Under the pieces are notes generated by a model. That model was not told where the DNA came from and made no database searches. It saw only the letters and a program-made list of their open reading frames with translations. Below, piece by piece: positions 16,691 to 24,776 of a stretch of 64,000 bases of DNA. Location of the stretch: contig NZ_CP107716.1 in the NCBI RefSeq assembly GCF_025854335.1, positions 3,465,001 through 3,529,000 on the forward strand, given 5' to 3'. This DNA comes from Pelagibacterium flavum (GTDB lineage: Bacteria > Pseudomonadota > Alphaproteobacteria > Rhizobiales > Devosiaceae). Both the position numbers and the translations under genes were made by a program. Each line of letters starts with the position of its first letter. The first letter of the stretch is position 1.

Positions 16691-18513
16691 ACGAAAACAA
16701 TCGCAACATGATCCTGGCCGTCGTCCTGAGCATGCTCGTGCTCTTTGGGTGGCAGTTTTTTATCGCAGGACCACAGCTCGATCAGGCCCAGCGCCAGGCC
16801 GAACTTTCGGCCCAGCAGGAATTGGCTCAGGATAGTGCAGACCTGGCGGCCCCCAGCGCCGATGGCGTTGCCGGCGCGGCGCCATCGGCGGACACCGGCA
16901 CCCAGGTCTTTGCGACGCGCGAGGATGCCCTTGCCGCCTCGGATCGTGTGGCGATCGAAACAGACGCTCTTTCCGGTTCGATCAATCTGACCGGCGCGCG
17001 CATCGATGATCTCCATCTGTTGCGCTACAACGAGACCCCCGACCCCGACAGCCCGACCATCACGCTTCTGTCCCCGGTCGGCTCGGACGTTCCCTACTAT
17101 CTCGAACAGGGCTGGGTTGCCGCTCAGGGAAGCGATGTGGCGCTGCCCACCGGGCAGACCGAATGGAGCGTTGAAAGCGGCGACACGCTGACCGCCGAAA
17201 CACCGGTGACGCTGGTCTGGGACAATGGCGAGGGGCTGATTTTCCGCCGCACCATCAGCGTCGATGAGAACTACATGTTCACCATCGACCAGAGCGTTGA
17301 AAATTCGGGCGCCGGCGATGTGACCCTGTTCCCCTATTCGCGCATCGCGCGGCTCTATACGCCCCAGACCCAGAATTTCTTCATTCTGCACGAAGGCCCC
17401 ATCGGGGTTCTTGGCGATGCCAATCTGGTCGAGCGCTCCTATTCGGACCTCGAGAACGAAGGCCAGCTCGATTTCGCCTCGACGGGCGGCTGGCTCGGCT
17501 TTACCGATAAATACTGGGCCACCGCGATCATTCCGCCGCAGGAACAGGCGATCAACGCGCGCTATTTCCACGGTACCAGCGCGCCGAGCGGTCATGACTA
17601 CCGAGCCAATTTCGTCGCCCAGGACGCTGTCGTTGTTCCTGCAGGCGGCAGCGCGTCGCACGAGAGCCTGGCCTTTGCCGGAGCCAAGGTTGAATCGATC
17701 ATCGATTCCTATGAGACCGCCTATTCGATCGACCGGTTCGAGTTGATGATCGACTGGGGTTGGTTCCACTTCATCACCAAGCCGATGTTCTATCTCATCC
17801 GGCTGCTCTACGAATTCCTGGGCAATTTCGGCCTGGCCATCCTGGCGGTGACCGTCATCGTCAAGGCGCTGTTCTTTCCGCTGGCCAACAAGAGCTATGC
17901 CTCGATGGCCAATATGCGGCGCGTGCAGCCCAAGATGAAGGAAATCCAGGAAAAGCATAAGGACGATCGCGCTGCCCAGCAGCAGGCGATGATGGAGCTC
18001 TACAAGACCGAAAAGATCAATCCCATCTCGGGGTGCTGGCCGGTCCTGATCCAGATCCCGGTGTTCTTCTCGCTCTACAAGGTTCTGTTCGTTACCATCG
18101 AAATGCGCCATGCGCCGTTCTTTGGCTGGATTCAGGATCTGGCGGCGCCCGATCCCACCCACATCTTCAACCTGTTCGGCCTTCTGCCTTACGATCCCAG
18201 TGCGGTGCCGGTTATCGGCTCGTTCCTGGCCATCGGTATCTGGCCGGTCATCATGGGCATCACCATGTGGGTGCAGATGCGGCTAAACCCGCCCCCGGCA
18301 GACCCCACCCAGGCGATGATCTTCAACTGGATGCCGGTGATCTTCACTTTCATGCTGGCGACCTTCCCGGCGGGTCTGGTGATCTACTGGGCGTGGAACA
18401 ACTTCCTCTCGGTCGTCCAGCAATGGTTCATCATGCGGCGCCATGGCGTGACCGTTGACCTGCTCGGCAACATCAAGAGCTCGTTCAAGCGCAAGCCCAA
18501 GGCTGCCGAATAG
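16687..18513 (+). CDS. yidC: Membrane protein insertase YidC
   Basis: The 608-residue inner-membrane insertase integrates and folds membrane proteins, alone or with SecYEG. It has an N-terminal transmembrane anchor (about 6-22, VVLSMLVLFGWQFFI), a large periplasmic P1 domain (about 40-350) and the conserved core with helices around 370-395, 450-475, 500-525 and 540-560. The hydrophilic-groove arginine region and the motif NPISGCWPVLIQIPVFFSLYK, given here in part, are typical. The C-terminus is basic (KSSFKRKPKAAE). It is translationally coupled to rnpA and followed by an intrinsic terminator before engB. Confidence 0.96.
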   Translation: MNENNRNMILAVVLSMLVLFGWQFFIAGPQLDQAQRQAELSAQQELAQDSADLAAPSADGVAGAAPSADTGTQVFATREDALAASDRVAIETDALSGSINLTGARIDDLHLLRYNETPDPDSPTITLLSPVGSDVPYYLEQGWVAAQGSDVALPTGQTEWSVESGDTLTAETPVTLVWDNGEGLIFRRTISVDENYMFTIDQSVENSGAGDVTLFPYSRIARLYTPQTQNFFILHEGPIGVLGDANLVERSYSDLENEGQLDFASTGGWLGFTDKYWATAIIPPQEQAINARYFHGTSAPSGHDYRANFVAQDAVVVPAGGSASHESLAFAGAKVESIIDSYETAYSIDRFELMIDWGWFHFITKPMFYLIRLLYEFLGNFGLAILAVTVIVKALFFPLANKSYASMANMRRVQPKMKEIQEKHKDDRAAQQQAMMELYKTEKINPISGCWPVLIQIPVFFSLYKVLFVTIEMRHAPFFGWIQDLAAPDPTHIFNLFGLLPYDPSAVPVIGSFLAIGIWPVIMGITMWVQMRLNPPPADPTQAMIFNWMPVIFTFMLATFPAGLVIYWAWNNFLSVVQQWFIMRRHGVTVDLLGNIKSSFKRKPKAAE

Positions 18514-18525
18514 CGACAAGCGCGA

Positions 18526-18552
18526 GGGCCGGGAAACCGGCCCTTCTTTTTT
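18526..18552 (+). terminator. Intrinsic terminator after yidC
   Basis: GGGCCGG (18526-18532) and CCGGCCC (18537-18543) form a 7-bp stem with loop GAAA, followed by TTCTTTTTT. engB starts only 12 bases later, so either read-through or an internal promoter must supply engB. Confidence 0.8.
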
Positions 18553-18564
18553 GGATCGCCCAAA

Positions 18565-19194
18565 ATGACCGATTTGCCTGAAACTGTCCGCCTGCTGTTT
18601 GCGCGCCCCTGGATATTCCTCAAGGGCTGCGTTCGCGTTTCCGATCTTCCGGCCGACGATATCGTCGAGATTGCCTTTGCCGGACGCTCCAACGTCGGCA
18701 AATCCTCACTGATCAACGCCCTTGTCGGCCAATCGGCGCTGGCCCGGACGTCCAATACGCCGGGCCGGACTCAGGAACTCAATCTGTTCGCCCCCCAAGA
18801 GGGCGGCATCCGGCTCGTCGACATGCCGGGCTATGGCTTTGCCAAGGCCCCGAAGCCGGCAGTCGAAAAGTGGAACAAGCTGATCCACCAGTTCCTGCGC
18901 GGGCGGCCAAATCTGCGCCGCGTCTATGTGCTGGTCGATGCGCGCCACGGCCCCAAGCCCAATGATGCCACGGTGATGAACGAACTCGACAGGGCTGCCG
19001 TGTCCTATCAGGTGGTGCTGACCAAGGCCGACAAGCTCAGCGAAAAGGACCTTGGCGGCGTAGTGGACATGACGGCCAAATTCATCGCCAAGCGCCCCGC
19101 CGCTCACCCCGAAATCATTCTCACCTCCAGTGAGAAGGGCCTGGGCATCGATGTGTTGCGGCGGGAAGTGGCGCGGCTGCGCGAGGGTCTTTAG
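18565..19194 (+). CDS. engB: Ribosome biogenesis GTP-binding protein YihA/EngB/YsxC
   Basis: The 209-residue GTPase is needed for assembly of the 50S subunit. G1 is [14 protein letters not shown] (about 40-53), G2 region [11 protein letters not shown]3 [12 protein letters not shown]4 TKADKL and G5 TSSEKGLG. Length matches the family. The stop TAG (19192-19194) is the left border of a palindromic element. Its TA is the element target and its G is the element's first base. In related genomes argB usually follows directly. Here a 4.6-kb stretch intervenes. Confidence 0.95.
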   Translation: MTDLPETVRLLFARPWIFLKGCVRVSDLPADDIVEIAFAGRSNVGKSSLINALVGQSALARTSNTPGRTQELNLFAPQEGGIRLVDMPGYGFAKAPKPAVEKWNKLIHQFLRGRPNLRRVYVLVDARHGPKPNDATVMNELDRAAVSYQVVLTKADKLSEKDLGGVVDMTAKFIAKRPAAHPEIILTSSEKGLGIDVLRREVARLREGL

Positions 19195-19291
19195 AGTCGC
19201 AGCCCGATTGAATAGATCTGTGGCTTTAAGTCTTTGCTTTGGCGCGTGATCGAACCGGAAAAGTCTGCAACTTTTCCTGATCACACTTTTA
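19192..19291 (+). repeat. MITE-like palindromic element, copy A
   Basis: It starts with TA-GAGTCGC at the engB stop codon and ends CACTTTTA, where an IS630 copy is inserted. The internal part (AAGTCTTTGCTTTGGCGCG, then an inverted pair AAAAGT/ACTTTT) aligns base for base with copy D at 56195-56300. Ends of the TA-GAG type suggest an IS630/Tc1-like non-autonomous element. Confidence 0.65.
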
Positions 19292-19298
19292 GAGCCTT

Positions 19299-19928
19299 TC
19301 AGTTTTTAACAGAAGCGTATCCTGCATTTTCGAGATAATTTGCGCATTCGTCTTGGCTGATGTTTGAGATGAGGTGGCCGACGTGACGCCATGTATCCTC
19401 AAGGGTGCGCATTTGGGCTTGGCGCATCCAATGCTTGATCTTGGCGAAGGCCTGCTCGATCGGGTTGAGGTCGGGCGAATAGGGCGGCAGGAACCAGAGC
19501 CTGGCACCGGCGGCCTTGATGGCTTGGCGAATGGCTGCGGCCTTGTGGCTGCCGAGATTGTCCATGACGACGATATCGCCAGGTTCCAGCACCGGCACGA
19601 GTTGCTGCTCGACATAGGCGCGGAAGCACTGACCATTGATCGGCCCGTCGAACACGCAAGGCGCCGTCAGCCGGTCGCAGCGCAATGCGGCCAAGAAGGT
19701 GAGCGTGCGCCAGTGACCATGCGGGGCAAAACCACGCAGGCGTTTGCCCTTCTGCCCCCAGCCACGCAGCGGCGCCATGTTGGTCTTGATCCATGTCTCA
19801 TCAATGAACACCAGCCGCCGGGGATCGAGATCCGCCTGAAAAGACCGCCAGCGCCGTCGCCGCCGGGCTATGTCGGCACGAGCATGCTCAAGGGCGAACA
19901 GTGTTTTTTTTGAAACGAAGCCCCTCAC
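19299..19928 (-). CDS. IS630-family transposase, catalytic frame (OrfB)
   Basis: The 209-residue frame carries the DDE catalytic core: LVFIDETWIKTNM (first Asp), VVMDNLGSHKA (second Asp) and YSPDLNPIEQAFAKIKHW (Glu). The end of the family, NYLENAGYASVKN, is intact. Continuity with OrfA needs a +1 (or -2) change inside the eight-A run at 19911-19904. That can happen by ribosomal frameshifting or transcript slippage, as known for several IS630 elements. A simple inactivating insertion of one A is the alternative. Confidence 0.85.
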   Translation of the reverse strand: MRGFVSKKTLFALEHARADIARRRRRWRSFQADLDPRRLVFIDETWIKTNMAPLRGWGQKGKRLRGFAPHGHWRTLTFLAALRCDRLTAPCVFDGPINGQCFRAYVEQQLVPVLEPGDIVVMDNLGSHKAAAIRQAIKAAGARLWFLPPYSPDLNPIEQAFAKIKHWMRQAQMRTLEDTWRHVGHLISNISQDECANYLENAGYASVKN

Positions 19929-20247
19929 GGCGCAGGAATTTCCACACCGTATCGTGCGACACCTTCACCCCGCGCGCCGCCAGCTCCTCCTTCAGTCCGT
20001 GCAGCGTCAGATGCGGTCTCTGGTCAATGCGCTCAACGATGAATGATCGGTGAGGGTCGAGAATGCGCTTGCGGTGCCCACCCATCTTGCCGGGCTCCAC
20101 CGAGCCCGTAGCCCGGTAGCGCTGATGCCACTTCACCGCCGAGGAAACGGCAACACCAAAGCGGGCCGCGACAGACCGGCAGCTCTCACCGGTCTCGATC
20201 GCACCAACGACACGCTCGCGAAGATCATTGGATAGAGGTGCTGTCAT
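19888..20247 (-). CDS. IS630-family transposase, N-terminal frame (OrfA)
   Basis: The frame contains the DNA-binding half of the transposase. It holds MTAPLSNDLRERVVGAIE, a helix-turn-helix (SCRSVAARFGVAVSSAVKWHQRY), here cut short, the linker GKMGGHRKR and a winged-helix part ending RREGLRFKKN. I chose ATG 20247; a longer start at 20325 would extend into poorly conserved sequence. The frame crosses a run of eight A (transcript sense) at 19911-19904 and stops at 19888. The catalytic half continues in the other frame from this run, so the product alone cannot be active. Confidence 0.85.
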   Translation of the reverse strand: MTAPLSNDLRERVVGAIETGESCRSVAARFGVAVSSAVKWHQRYRATGSVEPGKMGGHRKRILDPHRSFIVERIDQRPHLTLHGLKEELAARGVKVSHDTVWKFLRREGLRFKKNTVRP

Positions 20248-20338
20248 CAGATGCTGGCCTCCTTCCCAGCCGACATCTTGAATCACAAAATCCCGAACTC
20301 GGGAATCCCCAACCGATTCAATCAATGACTGAACCGCT

Positions 20339-21043
20339 CTAGCTGGTCAGAAACCGGCTGATGGCTCCCGAGAGGACCACACTGTCCGAGCGGGTCTTCA
20401 TCGAATCGTGCGCCGCTTCGACTGTGTCGTCAGAAACCTTGCCACGCCGCAGATCGATCAGCGCGCTGGCATAATCGTCTTCGAATTCCGGGTGAGGCTG
20501 GAAACTCAGTATCTTGCCCCCGGCATAGACCAGCCCTGCGTTGGGCGCAAATTCGTTGCGCAGGATCACTCTGGCCATTGGCGGCGGCGCTATCACCTGG
20601 TCCTGATGGGAACAGGCTATGGCCAATTTTTCGACACCCGGCACGAAATGGGGATGAACAGGCATGACGTCATAGACGTGCCGCCCCAGTCCCCATCCCT
20701 TTTCCGATTTGCGCACATCTCCGCCCAAGGCGTCTGCGATGATCTGGTGGCCAAAGCAGATGCCCACCATCTTGGTGCCGCTTTCATGGGCCTGGCGAAT
20801 GAAATCGCGCAGCGGGTTCATCCAGGGCAGCGGGTCGTAAACACCGGCTGGCGAACCGGTGATCAGCACGGCCTCCTGCTTTGCGGGATCGGGCAGCGGC
20901 GCCCCCTCGAGCACAGGCACGAAGCGGGGTGTGATGCCGGCGCCATGGCGGGCCAGCATGGTGGCAAACATTTCCGGATAGGGACGGAACCGGCCGCGCA
21001 ATGGCTCTGGCACGAGGCCCGTTTCAATGATGGTGAGATACAT
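20339..21043 (-). CDS. Class I glutamine amidotransferase
   Basis: The 234-residue cytosolic protein resembles the GMP-synthase-type amidotransferase domain found as a free-standing protein. The nucleophile elbow is MVGICFGHQIIADALGG (Cys about residue 97) and the histidine/glutamate pair is QPHPEFE. No synthetase domain is present, so the acceptor is unknown; glutamine amide transfer or gamma-glutamyl hydrolysis are both possible. The stop TAG (20341-20339) uses the TA target of the IS630 copy plus the IS terminal G. Without the insertions the codon would have been TAA, so the protein is unchanged. Confidence 0.85.
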   Translation of the reverse strand: MYLTIIETGLVPEPLRGRFRPYPEMFATMLARHGAGITPRFVPVLEGAPLPDPAKQEAVLITGSPAGVYDPLPWMNPLRDFIRQAHESGTKMVGICFGHQIIADALGGDVRKSEKGWGLGRHVYDVMPVHPHFVPGVEKLAIACSHQDQVIAPPPMARVILRNEFAPNAGLVYAGGKILSFQPHPEFEDDYASALIDLRRGKVSDDTVEAAHDSMKTRSDSVVLSGAISRFLTS

Positions 21044-21081
21044 GGGGAGGGACCGCAGACTAACGATCCCGCATACAGACC

Positions 21082-21564
21082 CTAGGCCGGGACGAACGTC
21101 AAGGCGACGCCGTTGATGCAGTGGCGCTTGCCGGTCGGTTCGGGTCCGTCATCGAAAATATGGCCCAGATGTCCACCACAGTTCGAGCAATGGCATTCGG
21201 TGCGCACCATCATGAATGTCGTGTCGATCGAAGTGCCGATCGCGTCTGGCAGCGCTTCCCAGAAGCTGGGCCAGCCGGTGCGGCTGTCATATTTGGCTTC
21301 CGACGAATAGAGCGCCTGCGCACAGCCGGCGCAATGATAGATGCCGGGCTCGTAGAGCTTGTCGAGCTCCGAGGTAAAGGATCGCTCGGTGCCGTGCTCG
21401 CGCAGCACATAATATTGCATGTCGTCGAGCCGCTCGCGCCATTCGGCTTCGGTGAGAGTAAAGGGAAAATCCCCCTCGGCGCCTTTGGCAGTCAGGACAA
21501 AGCCCAATGTGGCGGCGCTGGTGGCGGCGGTGCCGGCAAGCAGGAAATTGCGACGGTCGATCAT
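21082..21564 (-). CDS. msrB: Peptide-methionine (R)-S-oxide reductase with Tat signal
   Basis: The enzyme reduces methionine-R-sulfoxide in proteins. The start at 21564 gives MIDRRNFLLAGTAATSAATLG, trimmed here to MIDRRNFLLAG, a twin-arginine signal, and puts AAGGAG seven bases upstream. The protein should therefore work in the periplasm. The MsrB fold is complete: zinc cysteines in YHCAGCAQALY and ECHCSNCGGHLGHIF, RTGWPSFW, and the catalytic KRHCINGVALTF. It is the fourth gene of a leftward group with an ECF sigma factor and its anti-sigma factor. That fits oxidative repair of exported proteins. Confidence 0.93.
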   Translation of the reverse strand: MIDRRNFLLAGTAATSAATLGFVLTAKGAEGDFPFTLTEAEWRERLDDMQYYVLREHGTERSFTSELDKLYEPGIYHCAGCAQALYSSEAKYDSRTGWPSFWEALPDAIGTSIDTTFMMVRTECHCSNCGGHLGHIFDDGPEPTGKRHCINGVALTFVPA

Positions 21565-21645
21565 GGTCATTCTCCTTGCGGCGTTTATCCCAGCAAATTG
21601 CCTCGCGATCCAGTCAAACCCGCGTGTATCGGGGCTGAACATGGT

Positions 21646-21678
21646 TGCGCCCGGCCGACGGAGGGCGGGCCGGGCGCA
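21646..21678 (-). terminator. GC-rich stem-loop after the fasciclin gene
   Basis: TGCGCCCGGCC (21646-21656) pairs perfectly with GGCCGGGCGCA (21668-21678), an 11-bp stem with an 11-base loop. It lies between the fasciclin gene and msrB. No T-run follows on the minus strand, so it may slow rather than fully stop transcription. Confidence 0.5.
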
Positions 21679-21733
21679 GTTTGCGGCTCATTGTCAGGAT
21701 TGGGGGCGAACGCTGAGCCGCGGTGCCTGTTGC

Positions 21734-22291
21734 TTACATGGCCGGCGTGAAAACCGCGTCGGTCACATGGATGACGCCGTTGGACTGCATGACGTCGGCG
21801 ATGGTGACGGTCGCGGCCGTGCCGTTTTCGTCGGTGATGGTTACAGTGTCGCCATCATAGGTGGCTTCAAGCATGCAGCCGCCCAGCGTTTCGATGGTGT
21901 GGCTGCCGCCATCGGCATCGATCATGCCCACAAGGTCAGCCGCGGTTGCTTCCACGCCAACCACGTGGCAGGTCAGAACCTGCTGCAGCATTTCGAGATT
22001 TTCCGGCATCAAAAGCGTCTCGACGGTGCCTTCAGGCAGGGCGGCGAAGGCGTCGTTGGTCGGGGCGAATACTGTGAAGGGGCCATCGCCCTGCAGCGTT
22101 TCGACAAGACCGGCAGCTTCCACCGCAGCGACCAGGGTCGTGTGGTCGGCCGAATTGACGGCGTTTTCGACGATGTTCATGTCCGGCGACATCGGCGCGC
22201 CGCCGACCATCGGGTTGTCCTGCGCGAAAGCAGCGCCAGTCAGCGCCGAGGTGGCCAGGAGGGCTGAAAGAGCAATAGCACGGGTCTGCAT
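21734..22291 (-). CDS. Exported fasciclin (FAS1) domain protein
   Basis: The 185-residue protein has a signal peptide (ALSALLATSALTGAAFAQ, cut near residue 24). One FAS1 domain follows with its two conserved blocks: H1 GPFTVFAPTNDAFAALP and H2 near YDGDTVTITDENG, with the middle LTCHVV box. FAS1 proteins mediate adhesion or ligand binding at the cell surface. It lies directly downstream of an RskA-type anti-sigma gene and an ECF sigma gene on the same strand. In Mycobacterium tuberculosis SigK-RskA controls the FAS1 proteins MPT70 and MPT83, so control of this gene by the linked sigma factor is a reasonable inference. TAGGAG supports the start. Confidence 0.92.
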   Translation of the reverse strand: MQTRAIALSALLATSALTGAAFAQDNPMVGGAPMSPDMNIVENAVNSADHTTLVAAVEAAGLVETLQGDGPFTVFAPTNDAFAALPEGTVETLLMPENLEMLQQVLTCHVVGVEATAADLVGMIDADGGSHTIETLGGCMLEATYDGDTVTITDENGTAATVTIADVMQSNGVIHVTDAVFTPAM

Positions 22292-22401
22292 GGTGTTCGT
22301 CTCCTAAAAGATCATCTGTTTTGACCTCCCCTTTTTGGGGAAGTTCGGGACCAGTTACGGAGCGTGAGAACAACAAGTTTCAGCTTTTCGAAAAAAAAAT
22401 G

Positions 22402-23118
22402 TCAGATAGCGGCAATCGGGCCGGCTGCCACGACCGGGCCCTGGGGATCGCCGGTTGGCGAGCCGCCTTCGACTTCCCGCGTGACGGCGAGCGTAATGCC
22501 CTGAGCCAACCGGCCGCGCAGCGTCTCATCGACTGCAATGGTCTGGGCCTCGGCCACATCGATCACACCCATAGAGATCGGTGCATTGTCGCCCTCGATG
22601 AACCAGAGCTCATAATCATTGCCGGCACCGGCCGGCGAGCCGGTACCGCTCACCCGCAAGGCCCCGGTGCCCGCATCATAGCGCGCGATAAAGCTCACGT
22701 CGCTGTCGACTGTCTGCATCGCCGCCACAAGTTGGGTGGTATCGAGCGGTGTTTCGACGGTCGGCAGGAGCAGATTGAGACCAACCGAGAGTACGGCCAC
22801 AGCGGCCGCGACCCCGGCCAGCGACCGCCAGAGCAGGAGCGAATTGTACCAGGGCGTTTTGGCGGCCACATCGGCGAACAGTCTTTGCTCAATCTTGTTC
22901 AAGAGCCCCGCCGAGGGCGTTGTGGGCACGTAATCTTCATTAAAGGCGGAGAAGCGGTGCTCCCAATAGGCAACTTCGGCAGCAAGATCGGGGCGCGACT
23001 CGATTGCACGCGCCATTGCGGCGCGGCTTTGCGCGCTTGTCAGTCCCAGCACATATTCAGCAACCGCCACGCGGCGCTCTTCGTCCCGGTTCAGATCGTT
23101 GTCGTCAAAATCGCTCAT
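22402..23118 (-). CDS. RskA-type membrane anti-sigma factor
   Basis: The 238-residue protein has a cytosolic N-terminal sigma-binding part (about 1-95, with AEYVLGLTSAQSRAAMARAIE and YWEHRFSAF), one transmembrane helix (about 98-118, SLAGVAAAVAVLSVGLNLLL) and an extracytoplasmic RskA C-terminal domain (ALRVSGTGSPAGAGNDYELWFIEG, in part). It should hold the adjacent ECF sigma factor inactive until regulated proteolysis. The N-terminus lacks the His-Cys zinc-binding motif of ChrR/ZAS proteins. It begins 11 bases after the sigma gene, in the usual sigma-then-anti-sigma order. Confidence 0.88.
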   Translation of the reverse strand: MSDFDDNDLNRDEERRVAVAEYVLGLTSAQSRAAMARAIESRPDLAAEVAYWEHRFSAFNEDYVPTTPSAGLLNKIEQRLFADVAAKTPWYNSLLLWRSLAGVAAAVAVLSVGLNLLLPTVETPLDTTQLVAAMQTVDSDVSFIARYDAGTGALRVSGTGSPAGAGNDYELWFIEGDNAPISMGVIDVAEAQTIAVDETLRGRLAQGITLAVTREVEGGSPTGDPQGPVVAAGPIAAI

Positions 23119-23129
23119 CGTTTCGTCTA

Positions 23130-23672
23130 TTATGCTCCAAGACAGTCGCGCAAGGCCAGGAGCGACCGGCGCAGCCAGGTGCGTACCGTATTGAGCGGGA
23201 CGCCCAGCCGGTCGGCCAGTTCATTGTAGCTTTCACCTTCGACATAGGCCCGGCGCACCGCTTCGGCGCGTTCGGGCTTGAGTTGTTCCATGCACTGCTC
23301 GATCCGGTTGCCGTCATCGGCGTTCATTGCCGACTGCTCAGGCGTCATCCCGGAATCGTGCAGATCGAACGCTTCGTCAATATCTGTATGACCCGACCGT
23401 CGCGCACGCACCCTGTCGATAGCGTTGTTGCGCGCAATGGTAATCAGCCACGTCATGGGGCTCGCGGCATCGGGGCGATAGCCCTCCGCACGCTGCCAGA
23501 CCTTGATGAAAACGTCCTGCAAGGCGTCCTCGGCTTCGCTCCTGTTGGAGAGTATACGCAGGCTCACGCCAAAAAGTTTCGCGCTCGTGCGGGCATAGAG
23601 GGCACGAAACGCGTCGCGATCGCGCAGAGCGACACGCGCCAGAAGATCGGCAATTTCAGCGGTATCGGCCAT
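23130..23672 (-). CDS. ECF RNA polymerase sigma factor (SigK-like)
   Basis: The 180-residue sigma-70 family ECF factor has region 2 (ALYARTSAKLFGVSLRIL, DALQDVFIKVWQRAEGY, PMTWLITIARNNAIDRVR) and region 4 (AVRRAYVEGESYNELADRLG, VPLNTVRTWLRRSL). No extra domain is present. The start at 23672 is favoured by GGGAGG about seven bases upstream over an N-terminally extended alternative at 23762. It is divergent from argB across 146 bases. The gene probably controls itself, the fasciclin gene and perhaps msrB. A TGATCC ... TAGTAA pair upstream could be its promoter, but this is weak. Confidence 0.9.
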   Translation of the reverse strand: MADTAEIADLLARVALRDRDAFRALYARTSAKLFGVSLRILSNRSEAEDALQDVFIKVWQRAEGYRPDAASPMTWLITIARNNAIDRVRARRSGHTDIDEAFDLHDSGMTPEQSAMNADDGNRIEQCMEQLKPERAEAVRRAYVEGESYNELADRLGVPLNTVRTWLRRSLLALRDCLGA

Positions 23673-23818
23673 AGGCGCCCTCCCTATCGCGTAACAATTG
23701 CTTTTTTTACTACGCGCTTCATCCGTAATTGGATCACAAGGCGCCTGGCGAGGACTATTCACGGGGCGCGCGTTCGGGTTAGAGAAGTTTTCAAGACCAA
23801 ACGGAGTTGCCTTGCCTC

Positions 23819-24709
23819 ATGGCCGACGGACTTGAAAACGCCTACGACGCCGAAGTGCTGTCCAAGGCCCTGCCCTTCATGCAGCGCTACGAGAACAAGA
23901 CGGTGGTCATTAAATATGGCGGCCATGCCATGGGCGATCCCGAACTGGGCAAGGCTTTCGCCCGCGACGTGGCCTTGCTGAAACAATCGGGCGTCAACCC
24001 GATCGTGGTTCATGGCGGCGGCCCGCAGATCGGCGACATGCTCAAAAAGCTCGGCATCGAATCCAAATTCGAGGGCGGCTTGCGGGTGACCGACAAGCGC
24101 ACCGTCGAGATCGTGGAAATGGTGCTGGCCGGCTCAATCAACAAAGAGATCGTGGCGATGATCAACGCCGAGGGCGAGTGGGCCATCGGATTGTGCGGCA
24201 AGGACGGCAACATGGTGTTTGCCGAAAAGGCCAACAAGAAATATGTCGACCCGACCTCCAATATCGAGCGCGTTCTCGACCTCGGTTTCGTCGGCGAGCC
24301 TGTCGAGATCGACCGCACGCTGCTCGATCTTCTGGCCCGCTCGGAGATGATCCCGGTCATAGCGCCCGTCGCACCGGGCCGGGACGGGAACACCTACAAC
24401 ATCAACGCCGATACGTTTGCCGGCGCGATCGCGGGGGCGGTATTTGCCAAGCGCCTGCTGTTCTTGACCGACGTTCCGGGGGTGCTCGACAAGGATGGCG
24501 AATTGATCCCCGAGCTTTCGGTACGCGAAGCGCAGCAGCTTATCGCCGACGGCACGATCTCGGGGGGCATGATCCCCAAGGTCGAAACCTGCATCGAAGC
24601 GCTCGATCGGGGCGTTGAAGGCGTGGTGATCGTCAACGGCAAGACTGCCCATTCGGTACTGCTCGAGCTGTTCACCGAACATGGCGCGGGAACGCTGATG
24701 GTGCGATAG
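23819..24709 (+). CDS. argB: Acetylglutamate kinase
   Basis: The enzyme phosphorylates N-acetyl-L-glutamate in the second step of arginine synthesis. The 296 residues include [12 protein letters not shown] at the N-terminus, [13 protein letters not shown] (substrate loop), [34 protein letters not shown] and [15 protein letters not shown] chose ATG 23819 with ACGGAG twelve bases upstream. A TTG at 23807 gives four more residues but no spacing for a Shine-Dalgarno sequence. The presence of argB then HAD then dapD-dapE after engB is the standard order in this group, with a sigma-factor module inserted here. Confidence 0.96.
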   Translation: MADGLENAYDAEVLSKALPFMQRYENKTVVIKYGGHAMGDPELGKAFARDVALLKQSGVNPIVVHGGGPQIGDMLKKLGIESKFEGGLRVTDKRTVEIVEMVLAGSINKEIVAMINAEGEWAIGLCGKDGNMVFAEKANKKYVDPTSNIERVLDLGFVGEPVEIDRTLLDLLARSEMIPVIAPVAPGRDGNTYNINADTFAGAIAGAVFAKRLLFLTDVPGVLDKDGELIPELSVREAQQLIADGTISGGMIPKVETCIEALDRGVEGVVIVNGKTAHSVLLELFTEHGAGTLMVR

Positions 24710-24776
24710 GGGGGGGGCCGATCACACCTTCGTTTCCAGTCATCTCCCATTCATCGATTTGGGGCATAATGGGACT

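Larger units (their letters stand above)
19292..20339 (-). mobile_element. IS630-family insertion sequence, complete (1048 bp)
   Basis: The element is flanked by TA dinucleotides (19290-19291, 20340-20341), the target duplication of IS630/Tc1-mariner elements. Its ends are GAGCCTTTCAGTTTTT on the left and, on the other strand, GAGCGGTTCAGTCATT on the right. Two overlapping leftward frames encode a split transposase. The left TA is also the right end of palindromic element A. The right TA belongs to the stop codon of the adjacent amidotransferase gene. Confidence 0.9.

Noticed and set aside
16564..18162. 532-codon leftward frame across rnpA and yidC
   Set aside because: It is fully antisense to yidC and has no recognisable domain.
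23690..23760. TGATCC ... TAGTAA as the autoregulatory ECF promoter
   Set aside because: A matching pair could not be found with the same spacing upstream of the fasciclin or msrB genes, so it is not listed as a feature.
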